From positions 248,001-312,000 of the forward strand of contig NZ_JAVFVU010000004.1 in assembly GCF_030929615.1 (NCBI RefSeq): DNA of 64,000 nucleotides. Direction: 5' to 3'. The notes beneath the pieces are model-generated. The model was given only the letters and a program-made list of their open reading frames with translations, had not been told where the DNA came from and did not search any database. Positions 35,548 through 44,109 of the stretch are shown here, piece by piece. A program made the translations under genes and the position numbers. This stretch comes from Dyadobacter sp. LHD-138. GTDB lineage: Bacteria; Bacteroidota; Bacteroidia; Cytophagales; Spirosomataceae. The first letter of the stretch is position 1. Each line of letters begins with the position of its first letter.

Positions 35548-36798
35548 TCACGTTTTTCTTTTCTTTTTCTTGGCAGACGGGAAGAGTACGTTGTTGAGAA
35601 TAAGACGGTAACCTGGTGAGTTCGGATAAAGATTGAGATCCGTGGCCATTCTGCGGTTTCCGCCGCGGCGCCCTTCCGGATCATGACCGCCGTAAAAAGT
35701 CCACTGACCGCGGCCGAGTTCTCCATAAATGTAGCGGTCGGCGCTGCTGCTGGTCCCCATCACGAGCACATTGGGCTTTACCGTATTTTTGGAGAAAGCG
35801 TTGGTCTGTCCGAAAAATTCACGGATGATATGTTCATGGTTTTGCACGAGCATCGCAGGAATAATATCCCATTTTGCCGAGAAATCGAAGAGCGAAAAGT
35901 AATCTTCATTTTCACTATACCAGGACCTTCCACCCGTTGCATTGATGTCGGAGAACGAACTTCCTTCATCATCATCCAAATGAAGCTTGAAATTCTGAAA
36001 GGCAAATGTTTTGGAAAAATCAAGTTTCGACTGCGCATTGGGATCAAATCCATCGCCGTCCGTCCCGTCTACAATATCGATACCTTCGGCAGAAAGTGCA
36101 ATGTCAAAAGTCTCAGCACCCGAGCACATGGCAAATAAAAAGCCGCCTCCGGCACAAAATTCCTTAATGGATTTGGCGACCGCCAATTTCATCTGCGAAA
36201 CTTTGCTGTAACCAAAACGGCTTGCAATGGCCTCCTGAGCCTGAATATCACCTGGTGACATCCGTCTTAAATTTCTTCCAAACTGACCGGTGAAATCTTC
36301 ATGGTGTAAATGGAGCCAATCGTACTTTGGTAAATCACCTTTTAATATTTCTTCATCATAAATCACTTCAAAGGGAATTTCTGCATATTTCAGTACGAGC
36401 AGTACCGCATCGGTATTCTCAAATTCGGAAGGGCTGATTTTGACGGGCGAATAAACGGCAATTTTTGCAGCAGTATAAAGTTTGATCACTTCCATATTTA
36501 CATCCGGATCGCTGATCTTGCTTGCAATCAACTGGCTGGAAGCATCGGATATCACCTCAATAGAAATCGCGCGCAGCTTACATTCCCGCTCTATGGCCTG
36601 TGTGTAACGGAGCATAAAACTGCCCCCGCGGTAATTGAGGAGCCAGTCAATCTCGTTTTGATCTTTCAATAGGCTGTAAACCAGTCCATATGCTTTAAGA
36701 TGATTGGTTTGTGTCTGATCCATAGGAATCAGCAAAGAATTCGCCAGGGATAACGACGAAAAGAAAACCAGCAGGATGGGTAGAAATCTCTTGATCAT
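35548..36798 (-). CDS. Secreted GATase-like protein (often named asparagine synthetase B)
   Basis: A 416-aa exported protein. The signal peptide MIKRFLPILLVFFSSLSLANS starts at the ATG at 36798; the frame is open to 36915. The mature part begins LLIPMDQTQTNHLKAYGL and contains a nucleophile-elbow-like GGFLFAMCSGAETFDIAL, resembling class I glutamine amidotransferase/ThuA folds, with Cys as possible nucleophile. Relatives in Bacteroidota are often called asparagine synthetase B, but the AsnB synthetase domain is absent here. Role unknown; likely periplasmic. The tail KKKKRKT is very basic. The lipocalin gene lies 95 nt upstream in the same direction. Confidence 0.75.
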   Translation of the reverse strand: MIKRFLPILLVFFSSLSLANSLLIPMDQTQTNHLKAYGLVYSLLKDQNEIDWLLNYRGGSFMLRYTQAIERECKLRAISIEVISDASSQLIASKISDPDVNMEVIKLYTAAKIAVYSPVKISPSEFENTDAVLLVLKYAEIPFEVIYDEEILKGDLPKYDWLHLHHEDFTGQFGRNLRRMSPGDIQAQEAIASRFGYSKVSQMKLAVAKSIKEFCAGGGFLFAMCSGAETFDIALSAEGIDIVDGTDGDGFDPNAQSKLDFSKTFAFQNFKLHLDDDEGSSFSDINATGGRSWYSENEDYFSLFDFSAKWDIIPAMLVQNHEHIIREFFGQTNAFSKNTVKPNVLVMGTSSSADRYIYGELGRGQWTFYGGHDPEGRRGGNRRMATDLNLYPNSPGYRLILNNVLFPSAKKKKRKT

Positions 36799-36893
36799 AG
36801 CCAACACCGGTAAAGTTACCAAATCTGATATTTCAGCAGAATCAAATTTAATAAAAAAAGTCAGTTTATTTGTCTGAAATTCAGTTGAATAAA

Positions 36894-37403
36894 CTATTCT
36901 TTGTGGTTCTGGCAAGTGAGTTTGTATACATCATAACCTTTGGCTTTACAGCGGGTTACGATATCGGCATACAATTTTTTATCAATTGATTTTTTCCGGC
37001 TCATAATAAACAGAAACTTATGCTCGGGATGCCCCACGACCACGTAGGAATAATCGGAGGCAAGCTCAATGACCCAATAGTCAATTTTGAATGGCCAGAC
37101 AAACTGGGCCTTCATTTTGGCATTATTTGTTCCGGGTACCTGATAAACTTTGGAGTTGATGGAATGAACTTCTTCGCTGTCCGGCTTTTTATAGGACGTG
37201 ATTACGTCATAATAACCTCCTTTGGTATTCCAGCTGTATTTTCCGACTGTTTCCCTGCTGCCCTTATCGTATACAGACGGGATCGAGTATAGGGAATACC
37301 AAGTTCCGGCATAGTGGTTCAAATCAACTTTTTCCACAGTTTCGTTCGTAACGCGAAAGGCGCTTAAAACGAAAATGAAAAGTATGGAAAAAAGCAGTTT
37401 CAT
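36894..37403 (-). CDS. Lipocalin family protein (Blc-like)
   Basis: A 169-aa exported lipocalin. A signal peptide (MKLLFSILFIFVLSAF) is followed by the family motif HYAGTWYSLYSIP and, later, YVVVGHPEHKFLFIMSRK, the second conserved lipocalin block. Bacterial Blc-type lipocalins bind lysophospholipids or fatty acids in the envelope. No lipobox Cys is seen after the signal. ATG 37403 is chosen because only it gives a signal peptide; the frame is open to 37520. It precedes the GATase-like gene and is divergent from the MocR regulator. Confidence 0.85.
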   Translation of the reverse strand: MKLLFSILFIFVLSAFRVTNETVEKVDLNHYAGTWYSLYSIPSVYDKGSRETVGKYSWNTKGGYYDVITSYKKPDSEEVHSINSKVYQVPGTNNAKMKAQFVWPFKIDYWVIELASDYSYVVVGHPEHKFLFIMSRKKSIDKKLYADIVTRCKAKGYDVYKLTCQNHKE

Positions 37404-37556
37404 TGCCTGGCAGTTTTTGAGATATACGGTATTGGAAACGGATTGGATGAGTAACAGCTGAAAAATGTCCAGCTTCCGAAGGGCGCGAGGTTGTGATAAT
37501 TTGTGCGTGTGTCCCATCAATGGTCAGTGATTTGCTACCGGATGGTTAAAATTTCC

Positions 37557-37564
37557 TATTTTTG
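37557..37564 (+). promoter_or_regulatory. -7 promoter element of the MocR regulator
   Basis: TATTTTTG matches TAnnTTTG and ends 4 nt before the ATG at 37569. Either the mRNA is leaderless or the second ATG at 37602 is used. Confidence 0.55.
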
Positions 37565-37568
37565 TATC

Positions 37569-39053
37569 ATGAGTAGTCCGGTTCAGATTCCCTTTAAAAG
37601 CATGGTCATCATCGACCGGCTTCTTGACACAGCTGTTTATCTTCAGATCGTGCATCAGATGATCAACGCCATTCAGCGTGGCGTGCTTACGCCCGGAATT
37701 CAATTGCCGGGGTCAAGGGCTTTGTCGCAGGAACTGGAAGTGCATCGTAAAACCATTATTGCCGTTTATGATGAGCTGCATGCGCAGGGCTGGACGGAAA
37801 TTAAACCCAATAAAGGAACTTTCGTAAGCAGCAAATCACCCGCCAAAAGGTCTGATTCTTTAAAATATAACACAGAATTTCTTACGAGTTATCCGGAGCA
37901 AACCGGATTTCATTTTAAACAAAATATTCTGCTGGACAAACCTTCGGTAAGTACGGGCGCTGCGCTGGAGTTTACCGACGGACTTCCCGATATTCGCCTG
38001 GCTCCGCTTGACAGGTTGGCCAAGGTTTACGGGGGAATTCTTAAAAGGAAAAGCAGCCATAAACATTTTGGGTACTCACATGTGGAAGGCAATGAATATT
38101 ACCGTGAAACGCTGGCGAATTACCTGAATAATACGCGCGGCCTGCATATCACAAAACGGAATATTCTTACGACGAGAGGGATCCACATGAGTATTTATCT
38201 GGCTTCCAATATGCTGATTGAAAAAGGAGATCTGGTTGTAGTCGGCGATTTGAGTTATTATGTTGCCAATATGATCTTTCAGGAAGCAGGGGCGAGCATT
38301 GTTTCTGTTCCGGTGGATGAAGACGGGATTTCTGTTGAAGCCATTAAAAAACTTTGTGAGACACGGGAGATCCGGATGCTTTATTTAACGCCGCATCATC
38401 ATTATCCGACAACCGTTACGTTGAGCGCGGAGCGGAGGCTTGAACTTTTAAGCTTGTCCACTCAATACGGATTTATCATTCTGGAAGATGACTATGACTA
38501 CGATTTTCACTATAACAGCAGTCCGGTTTTACCGCTGACAAGTGCTGACCGGCATGGTATGGTGGTTTATATCGGGTCGTTTTGCAATTCGCTGGCGCCT
38601 GGTTTTCGCTCCGGTTATCTGGTGGCTCCGGAAGATCTTATTCAGGAGATGGGGAAATTCCGGAGAATTGTTGACCGGCAGGGGGACATGCTTATGGAAC
38701 AAGCCCTTGGGGAATTGCTGGAAGAGCGCGAAATACAGCGTCACCTTAAAAAGGCGTTGAAAATATATCAGGAACGAAGAGATTCGTTTTGTCAGCTCTT
38801 GAATGCGGAGTTAGGCGAATATGTGTCGTTTGCCGCACCGCCCGGCGGATTGTCAATCTGGACGAAATGGAATCCTGACCTGAATCTTATGCGGATCAGT
38901 AAAAACTGCCTCGCTCAGGGTCTACATTTGCCGCAGAAGCTACTATACCAGACAGAAAAAGTAACGGCGATGCGTCTGGGCTTTGGGAATTTAACAGTCG
39001 CTGAAATGGAGCAGGCTGTTAAGGTATTAAAGCAGGCAGTCGGGAAAATCTGA
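37569..39053 (+). CDS. MocR/GabR-type regulator lacking the PLP lysine
   Basis: A 494-aa regulator: GntR-type winged helix (about 10-85, LPGSRALSQELEVHRKTIIAVYDEL) joined to a fold-type I aminotransferase domain (about 120-490). The aminotransferase-like part keeps LEDDYDYDFHY and the Arg in PGFRSGY. The Schiff-base lysine is missing: the usual SFSKSLAPG reads SFCNSLAPG, with Asn340 (codon AAT) in its place. MocR regulators normally sense PLP or amino acids through this lysine, so ligand use here must differ. Start could be 37569 (leaderless) or 37602. It is divergent from the lipocalin gene, a possible target. Confidence 0.9.
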   Translation: MSSPVQIPFKSMVIIDRLLDTAVYLQIVHQMINAIQRGVLTPGIQLPGSRALSQELEVHRKTIIAVYDELHAQGWTEIKPNKGTFVSSKSPAKRSDSLKYNTEFLTSYPEQTGFHFKQNILLDKPSVSTGAALEFTDGLPDIRLAPLDRLAKVYGGILKRKSSHKHFGYSHVEGNEYYRETLANYLNNTRGLHITKRNILTTRGIHMSIYLASNMLIEKGDLVVVGDLSYYVANMIFQEAGASIVSVPVDEDGISVEAIKKLCETREIRMLYLTPHHHYPTTVTLSAERRLELLSLSTQYGFIILEDDYDYDFHYNSSPVLPLTSADRHGMVVYIGSFCNSLAPGFRSGYLVAPEDLIQEMGKFRRIVDRQGDMLMEQALGELLEEREIQRHLKKALKIYQERRDSFCQLLNAELGEYVSFAAPPGGLSIWTKWNPDLNLMRISKNCLAQGLHLPQKLLYQTEKVTAMRLGFGNLTVAEMEQAVKVLKQAVGKI

Positions 39054-39061
39054 TTTTTTGG

Positions 39062-39220
39062 TCATTCCAAAGGGTCCTTATCTTTTTCGGATTTAGTCAG
39101 CATTTTGGATATCCATGCTATTAAAATAAAAGGTGAAAGAATAACCGAAGTGACCACTGTGGCAATAAACCATAGGGCCGTTACAATTCCTTTTATTAAG
39201 ATCTCAACTATTTTATTCAT
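39062..39220 (-). CDS. Small hypothetical membrane protein
   Basis: A 52-aa reading frame on the minus strand, MNKIVEILIKG at the start, one long hydrophobic segment (about 9-38, IVTALWFIATVVTSVILSPF) and a charged tail SEKDKDPLE. It ends 8 nt from the convergent MocR stop. No family is recognised. Its hydrophobic-then-charged layout looks like a true membrane protein, but nothing else supports it. Confidence 0.45.
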   Translation of the reverse strand: MNKIVEILIKGIVTALWFIATVVTSVILSPFILIAWISKMLTKSEKDKDPLE

Positions 39221-39555
39221 TTAGAGAAGGAAAATGGGCTTTGGCAGCCATTGCTTTTACCGCCGGTGAGGAATATTTCCTGAAGCGGATTTCTTAAAGA
39301 ATATAGCGTTGAGCGGGAACTTGGATCAAATATACCAACAAATAGGAGATAACCTCAAAGAATTGATTTAGCGGCAGTGCATCATATAGGAAGAATACTA
39401 TGAATTTACTATTTCATGATCTGGTTTTAGTTTGTTAGAATAAGTCATTTCTATATTAAAATAATATAATTATTGACAATTGTGTCTATATTCTTATAAT
39501 TATTATTTATATAGTTATATTGACGATAAATGTTTCGTAGAAAAAATTCTATTAA
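39221..39555. other. AT-rich intergenic stretch, nothing recognised
   Basis: No gene is supported here. From about 39445 the sequence is very AT-rich with short inverted runs of AATAAT/ATTATT, and it leads into the promoter of the next gene. Confidence 0.5.
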
Positions 39556-39563
39556 TATATTTG
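39556..39563 (+). promoter_or_regulatory. -7 promoter element
   Basis: TATATTTG matches TAnnTTTG, 32 nt before the GTG start of the exported hypothetical protein. Confidence 0.55.
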
Positions 39564-39595
39564 TAAAAATATTGTAACCCCCAAAAGTCGTTGAT

Positions 39596-40099
39596 GTGAA
39601 TAAATATTTATTAACCCTGGTAGTTATCTTTGGTTCTTTACAATTTGTCTTTGCACAAGACACCATTGTCAAACATAATGGATCAAAACTGGAAGCAAAG
39701 GTTAACTATGTGACAGAGAGTGTTATCGTATATACAATTCCCGGTGAAAACAGCTCCGGAAAGCTTGGAAAAGCAGAAGTTGAAAAAGTCATTTATAAGT
39801 CAGGAAGGGTAGAGTTGATCAGTCAGAAAATTGTCATTAACGGGCATGATGACTGGAGAAAAATCGTCTTAACGAGTAATCCGCTTTCTGTGGTAGGCTT
39901 GATAAAGAAAGGCGAAATTAAGGTCAGATCGGGCAGAGAATCCCGTGGGATTACCGGTTTTGAGTCGAAGGATGTTGAAAAAATGAAAAAACAGGCCGTG
40001 GATATGGGCGCGCATGTTATCCTTGTCAATGGCTATGACGGAAGAATTGAGCCATCCGGACACAATGCAACCGAGACAGTTGTCGCCTACGGCTATTAG
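39596..40099 (+). CDS. Exported hypothetical protein
   Basis: A 167-aa protein starting at GTG 39596, with a clear signal peptide (MNKYLLTLVVIFGSLQFVFAQ). The mature part opens with DTIVKHNGSKLEAKVNYVTES and a strand-rich region ending near IYKSGRVELISQK, a pattern common in short exported Bacteroidota proteins. The C-terminal half contains KKGEIKVRSGRESRGITGF and a repeated Gly-rich strand; it may form a small beta domain. I do not recognise a function. Confidence 0.75.
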   Translation: MNKYLLTLVVIFGSLQFVFAQDTIVKHNGSKLEAKVNYVTESVIVYTIPGENSSGKLGKAEVEKVIYKSGRVELISQKIVINGHDDWRKIVLTSNPLSVVGLIKKGEIKVRSGRESRGITGFESKDVEKMKKQAVDMGAHVILVNGYDGRIEPSGHNATETVVAYGY

Positions 40100-40349
40100 T
40101 TTTTTTATCGTCATGCTTCGCAGGGTGGCCGTTTTCTGCGCTGCGTTCATTCGTCAATTGCGTATATATAGGAAGGTTTTGGTAGCGGGTCTGACACACT
40201 TATATCTGATAAACAGGTTTGTTGGATTTTTCCTGTTGATGGCACTATAAATCACAGAATAATCGCATTTGTAGTATTTTCTAATTATAAAATCGTGATA
40301 TCTGTTTTAAAAAGTACTACTTTTGTTGCTTTATATAAAGGACACCCGG

Positions 40350-40376
40350 TTGCCTGTCATAACCGTCTTACCTTTG
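40350..40376 (+). promoter_or_regulatory. Strong promoter of the guaB leader region
   Basis: TTG (40350-40352), 16 nt, then TACCTTTG (40369-40376), the same arrangement as at rpsP. Another -7 match, TACTTTTG, lies at 40318-40325. Transcription from here would start near 40380, some 510 nt before the guaB ATG. Confidence 0.65.
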
Positions 40377-40407
40377 TACCTGTTAAATGATTGGTGCATA
40401 GGTTTGT

Positions 40408-40610
40408 GGAAAAATTATATTTCATGTAAATGAATTTTTTTCCGGAAATAGTGTTCTCTATGAATATATTTATGGAAACAGGGTTTAAAATTGTTGAAAT
40501 GCCCAGCCCGCAGTGCTGGAAAGTTGCAGGAATAAAGCAACAAGGGCACAGAACGGCAATTTTGAAACAACATGAAACGCCTGATAATAGTCTGACTATC
40601 AGGTTTTTTT
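40408..40610 (+). ncRNA. Structured leader RNA ending in an intrinsic terminator, upstream of guaB
   Basis: Elements by eye: hairpin 40408-40443 (GGAAAAA/TTTTTCC with an inner TTCAT/ATGAA); a nested structure with AAAATTG (40487-40493) pairing CAATTTT (40557-40563), TGCCC (40500-40504) pairing GGGCA (40544-40548), and inside it hairpins AGC-N7-GCT (40505-40517) and GTTGC-N9-GCAAC (40523-40541), a three-way junction; then terminator CCTGATA/TATCAGG (40580-40603) with T7. It could be a riboswitch-like attenuator of guaB or an independent RNA of about 230 nt. It does not match a riboswitch class I know. Confidence 0.5.
40580..40610 (+). terminator. Intrinsic terminator inside the guaB leader
   Basis: CCTGATA (40580-40586) pairs with TATCAGG (40597-40603), followed by seven T. 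It lies 282 nt before the guaB start codon, with no other clear promoter match in between. Confidence 0.65.
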
Positions 40611-40892
40611 GTAATATAATGCCTGCGTTTTCTGTTTCTTCGGAAGGTTTTGCGTCTTCGGGTTTAATCCTGACACAAATTCCGGCAGCAGATTTATTTA
40701 TTTCAAAAGATCCGGAAACGGACTCATCTCTCAGTTCAAAACTTCAAAAAACAGCGCGTTTTAGTTCTCTTGTTTCAGCCCGTTTATTGGGAAAGTCTAA
40801 TAATGTCAGTATTGATAATACTGTTTATAATGATTTCTCCGTAAGTCAAACTGTACAAAACCGGGACGCTCAAAAATCTAAATAAAAATAAA

Positions 40893-42383
40893 ATGGCCCA
40901 GTATTTAAACGAAACATCAAGGACTTTCAGTGAATACCTTTTAATTCCCGGGTTAACTACCGCGGAATGTGTTCCTAATAATGTTTCTTTGAAAACCCCG
41001 CTGACAAAATTCAGCAAGGGGCAGACACCTGATATCGAACTTAATATTCCTTTTGTATCGGCTATCATGCAGTCTGTTTCAGATGATGGCATGGCCATTG
41101 CATTGGCTAAAAATGGTGGTGTTTCTTTTGTTTTTGGTTCTCAGGGCATTGAAGAGCAGTCTGCGATGATCCGCAAGGTGAAAAACCATAAATCCGGTTT
41201 TGTGATCAGTACTGCGAACCTGACTCAGGAGCATACTTTAAGCGATGTTATTCAGCTGAAGGGAAAAACCGGCCATTCAACCATTGCGATTACGGACAAT
41301 GGAACCGCAGAAGGTAAGTTGTTAGGGATTGTAACCAGCAGAGATTACCGTACAAGTACGGATCGCCTGGATAAAAAGGTGAAAGAATTTATGACGCCGT
41401 TCTCCAACCTGGTGACGGCGCAACTTGGTATTTCTTTAAAAGAGGCCAATGATATTATCTGGGACCACAAACTGAACAGCCTTCCGGTTATCGACGAAAA
41501 CAATAACTTTAAGTTTTTCGTATTCCGTAAGGATTATGACAACCACAAAGACAATCCGCTTGAGCTTTCGGATTCTCAGAAAAAATTGGTTGTAGGTGCC
41601 GGCATCAATACCCGTGATTATAAAGAAAGGGTTCCTGCTTTGGTTGAAGCGGGTGCGGATGTACTTTGTATTGATTCATCCGATGGATTCTCGGTATGGC
41701 AGAAGGAAACACTGCAATATATAAAAGCAGAATTTGGCGATAAAGTGAAAGTAGGCGCAGGGAATGTTGTTGACAGAGACGGGTTTTTATACCTTGTTGA
41801 AGCCGGAGCGGATTTTGTGAAAGTGGGTGTTGGCGGAGGTTCTATCTGTATTACCAGAGAGACAAAAGGTATAGGCCGCGGACAGGCAACGGCATTAATT
41901 GAAGTGGCTGAGGCGCGTGATCAGTATTACAAGGAAACCGGTGTTTACGTCCCGATTTGCTCCGATGGCGGTATTGCACAGGATTACCACATGGTACTGG
42001 CCCTGGCAATGGGTGCTGACTTTTTGATGATGGGAAGATATTTTGCCCGTTTTGACGAGAGCCCGACACGTAAATTGATGGTTGGCGGAAACTATGTGAA
42101 AGAATATTGGGGAGAAGGTTCAAACCGTGCCCGCAACTGGCAGCGTTATGATATGGGAGATACGGCAGACGGCCTGAAATTTGAAGAAGGTGTAGATAGT
42201 TACGTCCCTTATGCGGGAAGTTTGAAAGATAATCTTGCCGTGACCATTGGCAAAATTAAGTCAACCATGTGCAGCTGCGGAACGATTTCAATTGGTTTAT
42301 TGAAAGAAAAGGCAAAAATCACTTTGGTTTCTTCGGTCAGTATCGTTGAAGGTGGAGCGCATGACGTTATCGTAAAAGAATAA
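40893..42383 (+). CDS. guaB: IMP dehydrogenase, Tritrichomonas-type
   Basis: Oxidises IMP to XMP with NAD+, the first committed step to GMP. The 496-aa protein is a full IMPDH: barrel with inserted CBS pair (about 110-230), the catalytic Cys in [10 protein letters not shown], and the flap region [18 protein letters not shown]. Several segments ([53 protein letters not shown]) closely resemble, from memory, the IMPDH of Tritrichomonas foetus rather than the common bacterial GuaB with GPGSICTTR. It is preceded by a long leader with a terminator. Confidence 0.93.
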   Translation: MAQYLNETSRTFSEYLLIPGLTTAECVPNNVSLKTPLTKFSKGQTPDIELNIPFVSAIMQSVSDDGMAIALAKNGGVSFVFGSQGIEEQSAMIRKVKNHKSGFVISTANLTQEHTLSDVIQLKGKTGHSTIAITDNGTAEGKLLGIVTSRDYRTSTDRLDKKVKEFMTPFSNLVTAQLGISLKEANDIIWDHKLNSLPVIDENNNFKFFVFRKDYDNHKDNPLELSDSQKKLVVGAGINTRDYKERVPALVEAGADVLCIDSSDGFSVWQKETLQYIKAEFGDKVKVGAGNVVDRDGFLYLVEAGADFVKVGVGGGSICITRETKGIGRGQATALIEVAEARDQYYKETGVYVPICSDGGIAQDYHMVLALAMGADFLMMGRYFARFDESPTRKLMVGGNYVKEYWGEGSNRARNWQRYDMGDTADGLKFEEGVDSYVPYAGSLKDNLAVTIGKIKSTMCSCGTISIGLLKEKAKITLVSSVSIVEGGAHDVIVKE

Positions 42384-42414
42384 CCGGCTGTTTGAGCAAT
42401 ATAAGTTTAATATG

Positions 42415-42449
42415 AAAGAGCTGATTGGTGATAAGCCGGTCAGCTCTTT
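42415..42449 (+). terminator. Terminator after guaB
   Basis: AAAGAGCTGA (42415-42424) and TCAGCTCTTT (42440-42449) are perfect 10-bp arms around a 15-nt loop, ending in TTTTG. The convergent gene ends at 42457. Confidence 0.7.
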
Positions 42450-42456
42450 TGTGTGG

Positions 42457-42894
42457 TCAGATATCCTTAAAATGCGGATCATAGAAACTTTGCCAAACCT
42501 TTATGGTTTCCATGAGTGTGTCGGGCGGGCTTGAAAGATAATCCTTGATTTTGGTCAGGTTGCCTGATGGAGAATGGCTTGCGGAAGCCTTGACCAGATT
42601 AACCAGTAATCTGTCAATTTCAGTGGAATCGTCCTGCCATTTTTTACTGTATTTTTTGTACCAGGTTTTATTCAAAAAAGCGAAGCCATCATAGGTGTAC
42701 GCATTGACAATGCCATCCGGGTCAATAATAACGGCCTCAGTTGGGTTTTCCCTTTCGAGCTCAATGTATTTTTCATTAAAATTTGTAATGCCTTCACCGA
42801 GCAGTGCGATGTTTCTGAGCGATTTTATCATGGCTTTAATAGAATTATTTCCGATTGGGTTTGGGATTAGTTTCTTTGTCAAGATACGTGACAT
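42457..42894 (-). CDS. Hypothetical protein
   Basis: About 145 aa from the ATG at 42894 (the frame opens at a TTG at 42918). No family is recognised. Residues in the middle, EAVIIDPDGIVNAYTYDGFAF, look like a small strand-rich fold, and the C-terminal half is helical and charged (DSTEIDRLLVNLVKASASHS). No signal peptide or membrane segment. It converges with guaB and shares its terminator region. Confidence 0.65.
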   Translation of the reverse strand: MSRILTKKLIPNPIGNNSIKAMIKSLRNIALLGEGITNFNEKYIELERENPTEAVIIDPDGIVNAYTYDGFAFLNKTWYKKYSKKWQDDSTEIDRLLVNLVKASASHSPSGNLTKIKDYLSSPPDTLMETIKVWQSFYDPHFKDI

Positions 42895-42970
42895 AATGAT
42901 CATGCCAGGAATTGTCAAGCCATTTTTTTGTTAAATTTAGCAACCGGTCAATGTAGCGTTCGCTAAAAAA

Positions 42971-42996
42971 GGAACCATAGTTTTACTTATGGTTCC
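42971..42996 (-). terminator. Minus-strand terminator
   Basis: GGAACCATA (42971-42979) and TATGGTTCC (42988-42996) form a perfect 9-bp stem; on the minus strand it is followed by TTTTTT. It probably ends transcripts from the 43276-43497 gene. Confidence 0.65.
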
Positions 42997-43275
42997 CTCT
43001 GCTGATGTTAATAGAGCGAGGTTTTACAAAAACCTTTGGTATTTTAATGGTGTTCTGTGACCGCTTCTAAGCTCTTTTTTAATAAAAGTACTGCTATACA
43101 GAATGTTTTTGAAAGTTAAATATAAGGGGGGATGGCTGTTAAAAATCGATCCGGGGAAAGTCCGGTTACGCCGGTAATCTTTGTTGAACTCAACCGGTGA
43201 CAAAGATATCACGATGATCACTTATTTCAAACGGTTCATGACAATTTATATGAAAATGGGTTTACGTCTTTCCTT

Positions 43276-43497
43276 TTATTTGTTATGATTCAGGATTGAC
43301 AGCCGGTTTTTCAGGTCGTGCGAGGCGTTGCGGATCAGCATGGCTTTGTGTTCCAGCTCAAGGGCTTCCCGGTCGCGGCCGGTTGACAATTTGCGTACAA
43401 CAGTTTCTAATAGTTCATTCTGTTTTTCCAGCGAATACTGGGAGACTTCGGCTATGATTTTATCCGCTAGTTCCATTGCTTTTGCTTCTTCTTCCAT
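43276..43497 (-). CDS. Small helical protein ending in a kinase H-box-like motif
   Basis: A 73-aa protein, probably all helix: MEEEAKAMELADKIIAEV then LEKQNELLETVVRKL. The last 17 residues, NASHDLKNRLSILNHNK, look like the H-box of a histidine kinase DHp domain (SHDLKNPL). Nothing kinase-like follows in any frame downstream, so this is either a complete small protein or a remnant. No signal peptide. It has a terminator downstream at 42971-42996. Confidence 0.6.
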   Translation of the reverse strand: MEEEAKAMELADKIIAEVSQYSLEKQNELLETVVRKLSTGRDREALELEHKAMLIRNASHDLKNRLSILNHNK

Positions 43498-44042
43498 GGA
43501 TTTTACGATTTATGATGATGAAAGTGTTACGATTTGACGCTGACATAAGGTTTTGGTAATTTAAAAGTCAGAAATAATTATTGTTCCGGTTATCATGCTA
43601 CCTGTGATTTTGTTGCAAACTGCCTCAGTTGTGGAATGTTTGCAGCACCGTGGTTCCGCACTTTTTCCAGGGTTGGGAGAAGCGGATTTTTCCGGCTTGG
43701 GTAAGTCGGCGTTTACAAGCTTTTTTGGAAAACAACAGTGCTTTTTTTGCGGCTTTGGGCACTGTGCGGATGCTTAATCTTATACCCATTTCTTTGCGAA
43801 AATTAGTGTGCGACCCGGCATCGGTTCTAAACTAAAAATACGAATAAAAAGCAACTTTTAAGCAAAAGAATAAATATTTTTCCAGCAAATATTATCGAAT
43901 GGTTTTATGTTGTTTTTGTATTTTAAATAATTGATTTTCAAATTATAATAATTTCATATTGCAAAATTTACAGGATTATTTTTTACTGGTCGGTGTCAAA
44001 AAAATATCGCCTCGGGGATCGAATTCAGTATGCAGTATTGTT
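43498..44042. other. Intergenic region without a supported gene
   Basis: The left half (43560-43790) is GC-richer and holds a few short frames in several directions, none convincing; a 7-bp inverted repeat ACAGTGC/GCACTGT lies at 43735-43765. The right half (43830-44000) is AT-rich. It may hold a decayed gene; I see no recognisable remnant. Confidence 0.4.
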
Positions 44043-44050
44043 TACATTTG
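44043..44050 (+). promoter_or_regulatory. -7 promoter element
   Basis: TACATTTG matches TAnnTTTG, 59 nt before the ATG at 44110. Confidence 0.55.
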
Positions 44051-44109
44051 CACAGGACTTGAAGGTTGGTCCTGAACATTCACTTTGTACCGGTTTATAG
44101 TATTTTAAA

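Noticed and set aside
35683-36138. 151-aa frame antisense to the GATase-like gene
   Set aside because: Lies wholly inside a well-supported gene on the other strand and shows no family.
40430-40885. 151-aa open frame directly before guaB
   Set aside because: Ser-rich with no recognisable domain, it runs through the leader hairpins and terminator. I treat the region as a structured leader, but a coding role is not fully excluded.
43625-43789. 54-aa Lys/Arg-rich frame on the minus strand
   Set aside because: No promoter, no family, short; basic composition alone is not enough.
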